A DNA stretch of 64,000 nucleotides from Butyriboletus loyo (taxonomy: Eukaryota > Basidiomycota > Agaricomycetes > Boletales > Boletaceae): the NCBI GenBank assembly GCA_038093515.1, contig JBBPSI010000045.1, positions 1 through 64,000 of the forward strand, written 5' to 3'. The notes below the pieces were generated by a model, which was not told the DNA's origin, ran no database searches, and worked only from the letters and a program-made list of their open reading frames with translations. How positions within the stretch are numbered: the first letter of the stretch is position 1; each line of letters begins with the position of its first letter. A program made the translations under genes and the position numbers. This document shows positions 59,930 through 64,000 of the stretch, piece after piece.

Positions 59930-61800
59930 CAGACCTATGACTCGTGTATGCATGTACTACTCTGGATCGCGGCAAGTCGAAGTTGTTATCAGGTGTTACT
60001 TAACTTGCTGTGCATTCTCAGCGAGCAAAAGTAAAGGAACGCCGGTAGGAGTGGACGTGACACTGAATCTCTGCACCACTAACACGGAAAGATTCACCAT
60101 GCTGGATCCCATCATATACCTAATCATAACATAAGCATAAGAGGATACGAATAGGCTGAACGAGCTGCGAGAGGACGACAAATGACCATAGGACCAGGGC
60201 GCCATCATTTGGTCCGAAGCTGTTCAAGAAGATCTGTGCCATAGGTTGAGGGCTACTTGTGACGCTTGCAAGGTCGGTTCCCATGCAGAACACAAGAGAG
60301 ACGTTGATGGATTTAGCCCGTCAAGACGCGAATAGTTGCGATCAGGTACAAAACGCCCGCCCAACCAAGTGTACAACCGATACCAATCGCGTTGACCTAC
60401 ACGAATTAGTTCAAGTCACGGCAAGCAGAATCTCTGTACACTCTCGATCGATCGCCCGCGGCACAGCAATCGATGCATCCGAGGCTTCCTCGCTAATGTG
60501 TACACTTGCGTCATATGAAACTAAACAAATCGATTGATAGGATTGATACACTAGGAACAGACGGAGGATGGACACACCAACCGTCCAAATTGGGGCAAGG
60601 AAAGAGAGGAAAAACGCGTAACCGCTTGGCCAGCCGATGATCGCGAAGCAGAAGCTCATGACGTAGGCCAGTACTCAGGCTATAGACATTGCTACCTGAT
60701 ACTCGAATTGAGACACTCACCAAATATCAAGGGTGATGTAGAGATTTTGTAGTCTCGCGAAGATGGGAATCCCAAGAGAGCAAACGAAGGGATGAGAGAA
60801 GATTAATGCAACATAGATCCCGCTGCATAAATGAATGTCTGTAAGGCGAGAAGCAGAATTACAAAATGAAAACGTACAATGTCTGCTCCTGTGTGGCAAC
60901 ACTTTGAAAGCTCTGGTTGCTTATATTGATCGCTGCGGCAATCTGGACGGCATTGAACCCGGTCGACGGAGGCTGAAAGAAAAATACGCACAACATGAAA
61001 TACAGCGTCATGAAGTCAATCGAAACCAAGATGAACAACCCACAAACTGCTGAATTGAACCCAATCGTATTTGTATTTGAGAAAATGGTAAACTGGCTGT
61101 AATGGGTACCCGTAGTCTGGACGCACAACCGACGATCCGGGAGAGAAGGTTTCGACAGCGAGGGGATGACAGAGAACGAGTTCAGAAGTGGAGCTATATC
61201 ACACATTGTTCATCCCGTTGGGCCAGGGAATGTGCCATACTGTGTGTGTGACTCACACCACCAGAAATGGGTGCTGCGGCGGAACCAAGGTCTGCCATGG
61301 ACATTCCGACGCAAAGGATGAAAATGCTTGCGACTGCCCACTGGAGGGGAGGGGACATAGACCAAAGCAAGTTCGATGGTGTATGGGGAAATGGAAAGGT
61401 AAAGCGATGAATAGAACAAGTACGCTCATCAGGTCACCAAAGGTTGGGTTGTCGGAAAAGCAACCAGGAACTCAAACAAGGCAACTTGGGCGTACAGGAT
61501 GATGGTACGTACACCCACCATTAGGAAGGGGGTAAATGAGGGCAGAGCTGCGTGCCGCCGTCGGACGAGGTGAGCTTCCTTGTGCCAGTGGATGAACACT
61601 CTGGGTGCACTCAAGTGACTTACGCGAACGACGGAAGCAAGCCAATGATACTGAATGCAACCCAAAGAGCTATGGGTGTGACTTTGTCAGTGGTATGTAG
61701 TAGGGAAATGATCCAATTACTTACCTCTAGCGGAGTGAAGGCTCTCTTGAATTCCTGTTTAGCATCCGGGCTCGGCGAGGAGCAATTAATCGGCTGTTGC
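59930..61800 (-). pseudogene. decayed amino-acid/GABA permease (UGA4-like)
   Basis: Permease segments of the APC superfamily can be followed in order on the minus strand but not in one frame. From the 5' end: KQEFKRAFTPLE (about 61740) and a helix LWVAFSIIGLLPSFA. Next WAVASIFILCVGMSMADLGSA (about 61330), NAVQIAAAINIS (about 60940) and YVALIFSHPFVCSLGIPIFARLQ (about 60800). Then GWPSGYAFFLSFLAPIWTV (about 60620), DASVHISEEASDASIAVP (about 60500) and MGTDL with MAQIFLNSFGPNDGAL (about 60200-60290). Between WAVAS and NAVQI about 40 residues (the YFWTH / WIVGYAN region) are missing, and a shift breaks the frame at the SVD/AVQ junction near 60955. Stop codons interrupt the region after AVPRAI. 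No set of introns restores a full transporter, so it is a pseudogene, though many segments remain well kept. Confidence 0.75.
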
Positions 61801-63230
61801 GATTACCTGCTTGTTATTCATGGAGCGGTGTGAGAGTGTCGTATTGGTAAATTTTATTGCCTGGATGATTTACCAGTGATGATAGGCTCCAGTCAGAGTC
61901 AGAGTACTGATCAATAGCCAAGTTCAACCAGCTGGCATGATCATGCATCATGACCAGTACTTCAAAATAGTTACAGCCTCGGGTTATTTTGTGGAGTCGC
62001 CACAAAAGCGAAACGTGTAATAAGCGAAACGTGTAATGATTGCGCCAGGCTCCTGGTCTTGCGACAAGCACAGGAATGGCCCGAACAGGAACGGCAGACG
62101 AAGTCTTGGGAGCATTCAAGTCAAAACGACCTCGGGGCACGAAGGCAATTGCTAGATCTGAGTGCCAGCCATTTGAAGTAAATATATGGAGTCCGAGTCA
62201 CTCTGATGTTTTTTTTATACCTGCATCTGTCTTGAGACAAGTCGAGGCCATAGTGTTCTTGGTACGATTCAATCGAACAAAGTACTGTACTTGCCAACCT
62301 GCGCTGACAGAACTGGTTCACAACCGTAGCATAATCACCATGGCTCTGGAACTCATCTTTTCCTGTCCCGTAAGTATAAGACTCCTGTCTTCTTATCCGT
62401 ACCCCACATATGCATTTCGACGCGAGACAATCGTTTTCGGGAGCACGTACATCAGACAGCCACCAACTGGGTGAGTGTCGATCATTCACGATGCCAAAGG
62501 CATAACAGTAGGGAAAACCTCTCGTATAATTCATCTCCGAGCGGTCTGATGGAGTCCTCGTCTGGCCATGTTCCCCTCGGTATCTTTCTGATCTGCATTT
62601 TCCAAGATGCATTGTGTCTTTGCGAACGGCACTTGGTGGCTCAACACGTCCGATTGCTCGCGCAGCTTGTCTACATTCTTCATATACGATGAGACCGACA
62701 GAGCACACCCGCTGTGATGCCCCCAAGGCTGAGAATGCCGATTGTGCACCCCGTCAGGTCGTGATTGGGTTATCAACGACGCGGGGCGTGTTCGACATGC
62801 AGACGCCCAAGTGTTGTCAGCGGCTGCGGCTTTCGGCTACCAAGTGATCAAGTGATGAGGCTGAAGTGCTGACCTTTCTCATTTCAAGCGTGCACGTCAA
62901 CAAGGTCGTATCACGTTATGGATGGCCTCGGAAGGATGCCACAGTTTTGGTTCTGATGGAATGGCGCCTCGATATCATGATTGTTATCTTGATGATTCCC
63001 CATTTTCTGGGGGAGCACGCAATTGGTGCTCATCGACGTACCCGGCGGTACAGCGTAGTAGTAGCCAATTGATATATACCAGCTCGCTGACGCTATCAAA
63101 TTGCGATCTCATTTTTGGCTTGCTTGCTCCCTTAGTGAATGAATGGATTTATTTAGCTAGCTGCGTTAGCGTAGTACGTACTGACAAGCCACAGATCATG
63201 TGATCGTGGAAACGTCACGAGGGAAAAAAA
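61801..63230. other. long gene-free stretch
   Basis: About 1.4 kb. A short direct repeat (AAGCGAAACGTGTAAT, twice in a row) lies at about 62006-62038. Open frames such as 62121-62726 (minus) show no recognisable family, so the stretch is probably non-coding. The end is the KAR2 upstream region. Confidence 0.4.
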
Positions 63231-63234
63231 GTGT

Positions 63235-63290
63235 TGACGTGTCCACACATTTTCTGTACGTGGCCCAGTCAGCGTATAATATAAAAACAG
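63235..63290 (+). promoter_or_regulatory. probable unfolded-protein-response promoter elements of KAR2
   Basis: TGACGTG at 63235-63241 matches the core of the Hac1/XBP1 response element. A second ACGTG lies at 63258-63262 and an ACGTCA (reverse) at about 63211-63216. A TATA-type stretch (TATAATATAAAA) follows at 63275-63286, about 60 bp before the ATG. This fits a BiP promoter induced by ER stress; binding is inferred. Confidence 0.55.
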
Positions 63291-63347
63291 TTCTCTCTCC
63301 ATAAACCCCATCATCTCTCTCTCCTCATCTCATCGTCGTTCACAGCG

Positions 63348-64000
63348 ATGACCGGTCCACTCCGCCGCCCTTCACGCGCAAAGTCACGCCGTATGGCGTC
63401 CTCTCTTTCTCTTATCCTTTTCGCTTTTCTCGCATTCATTTGTCTGTGTCCTGCTGTCTCCGCGCAAGACGACGGGAGGAAGAGCGAGTATGGAACCGTC
63501 ATCGGCATTGGTATGTACAGTCGCTCCACCTGATTTGTTGCGGCCATGCTCACCAAACTGCCTTGGTAGATTTGGGAACTACGTATGCACTACTTGTCTC
63601 AATCTATTCTACTTACTGACCAAACATTCACCCATTCAGTTATTCGTGTGTTGGGTAAGTCGACTTGCTTGAATATTCTGCTCATTCTCACCGGTTGCAT
63701 AGTGTTCAACGTGGTGGTCGCGTGGAGATCATCGCCAACGACCAGGGTCATCGGATAACACCTTCATGGGTCAGCTTCACTGATGACGAACGACTGTATG
63801 TTGTCATACTTGATCCGTTTCCTACGTTTGCTGACAGTGTCCCCAGCGTCGGAGACTCTGCCAAGAATATTTTGCACTCTAACCCCAAAAACACTGTATT
63901 CGACGCCAAACGTCTCATTGGTCGTAAGATGGACGACAATGAACTTAAGCGCGATATCAAGCACTGGCCTTTCGGCGTCATCAACAATGGCGGGAAGCCA
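63348..64000 (+). CDS. KAR2: ER Hsp70 chaperone BiP/Kar2, 3' end missing
   Basis: ATP-driven ER chaperone for import and folding. Exons 63348-63510, 63570-63582, 63640-63654, 63703-63795, 63847->64000; the gene runs off the window. The N-terminus is a signal peptide (basic start, then [20 protein letters not shown]). The ATPase domain begins YGTVIGIDLGTTYSCVGVQ, put together from four exons, two of them only 13 and 15 nt. Further family sequence: [45 protein letters not shown] and [12 protein letters not shown]. All visible introns are GT-AG. The ER location follows from the signal peptide together with the BiP-type sequence. Confidence 0.96.

Noticed and set aside
62006..62038. Direct repeat AAGCGAAACGTGTAAT as a transposon target-site duplication
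   Set aside because: The two copies are immediately adjacent with nothing inserted between them.

Overview
The window comes from a filamentous basidiomycete, most likely an Agaricomycete. Genes are split by many short introns of about 45-60 nt. The G/C content is balanced, genes are close together on both strands, and the proteins include typical Agaricomycete families: an N-terminally anchored amidohydrolase-3, a CUE-domain Def1, a tandem G-domain protein and a secreted polyamine oxidase. I see no bacterial, viral or transposon gene. About 24 protein genes, three tRNA-Glu genes, two decayed protein genes and one tRNA relic can be supported. Both ends are cut: a SRAP/HMCES protein lacks its 5' end on the left and the ER chaperone BiP/Kar2 lacks its 3' end on the right.

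Left part (0-23 kb): HMCES-like DNA-crosslink sensor (+); choline-phosphate cytidylyltransferase PCT1 (-), head to head at 54 bp with an amidohydrolase (+); a rhodanese/dual-specificity phosphatase (-), head to head with Def1 (+); ribosomal protein S28 (-); a SAP-domain membrane protein (-); a secreted Cys-rich protein with an apparent frameshift (+); an SF1 helicase with a mitochondrial-type N-terminus (+); and a double RanBP2 zinc-finger protein (+). Middle part (22-47 kb): APC1 of the anaphase-promoting complex (+); DAHP synthase (-), head to head with PIH1 (+); three unrecognised genes (165 aa, 439 aa, 129 aa); a decayed GH3 N-acetylglucosaminidase; a VHS/GAT trafficking protein (+); the mRNA 3'-end factor Hrp1 (+); and COG7 (-).

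Right part (47-64 kb): a cluster of tRNA-Glu genes (CTC, CTC, TTC) with a relic copy; a small C2H2 protein (-); eIF5A (-); a two-LIM protein (+); a three-module G-domain protein (-); a polyamine oxidase (+); a decayed GABA/amino-acid permease (-); and KAR2 with an unfolded-protein-type promoter. From 47 kb on, housekeeping genes sit between long empty stretches and decayed accessory genes.

Most genes are ordinary cell machinery (lipid synthesis, transcription, RNA processing, translation, Golgi traffic, cell cycle, chaperoning) and do not form a pathway cluster. The least ordinary signals concern gene structure. There are many GC-AG introns (eight in intact genes plus one in a pseudogene) and several micro-exons of 3-15 nt; in the polyamine oxidase a 4-nt and an 8-nt exon follow each other, joined by a GC-AG intron. 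All exon joins below were derived by eye from reading frame, splice signals and family conservation.
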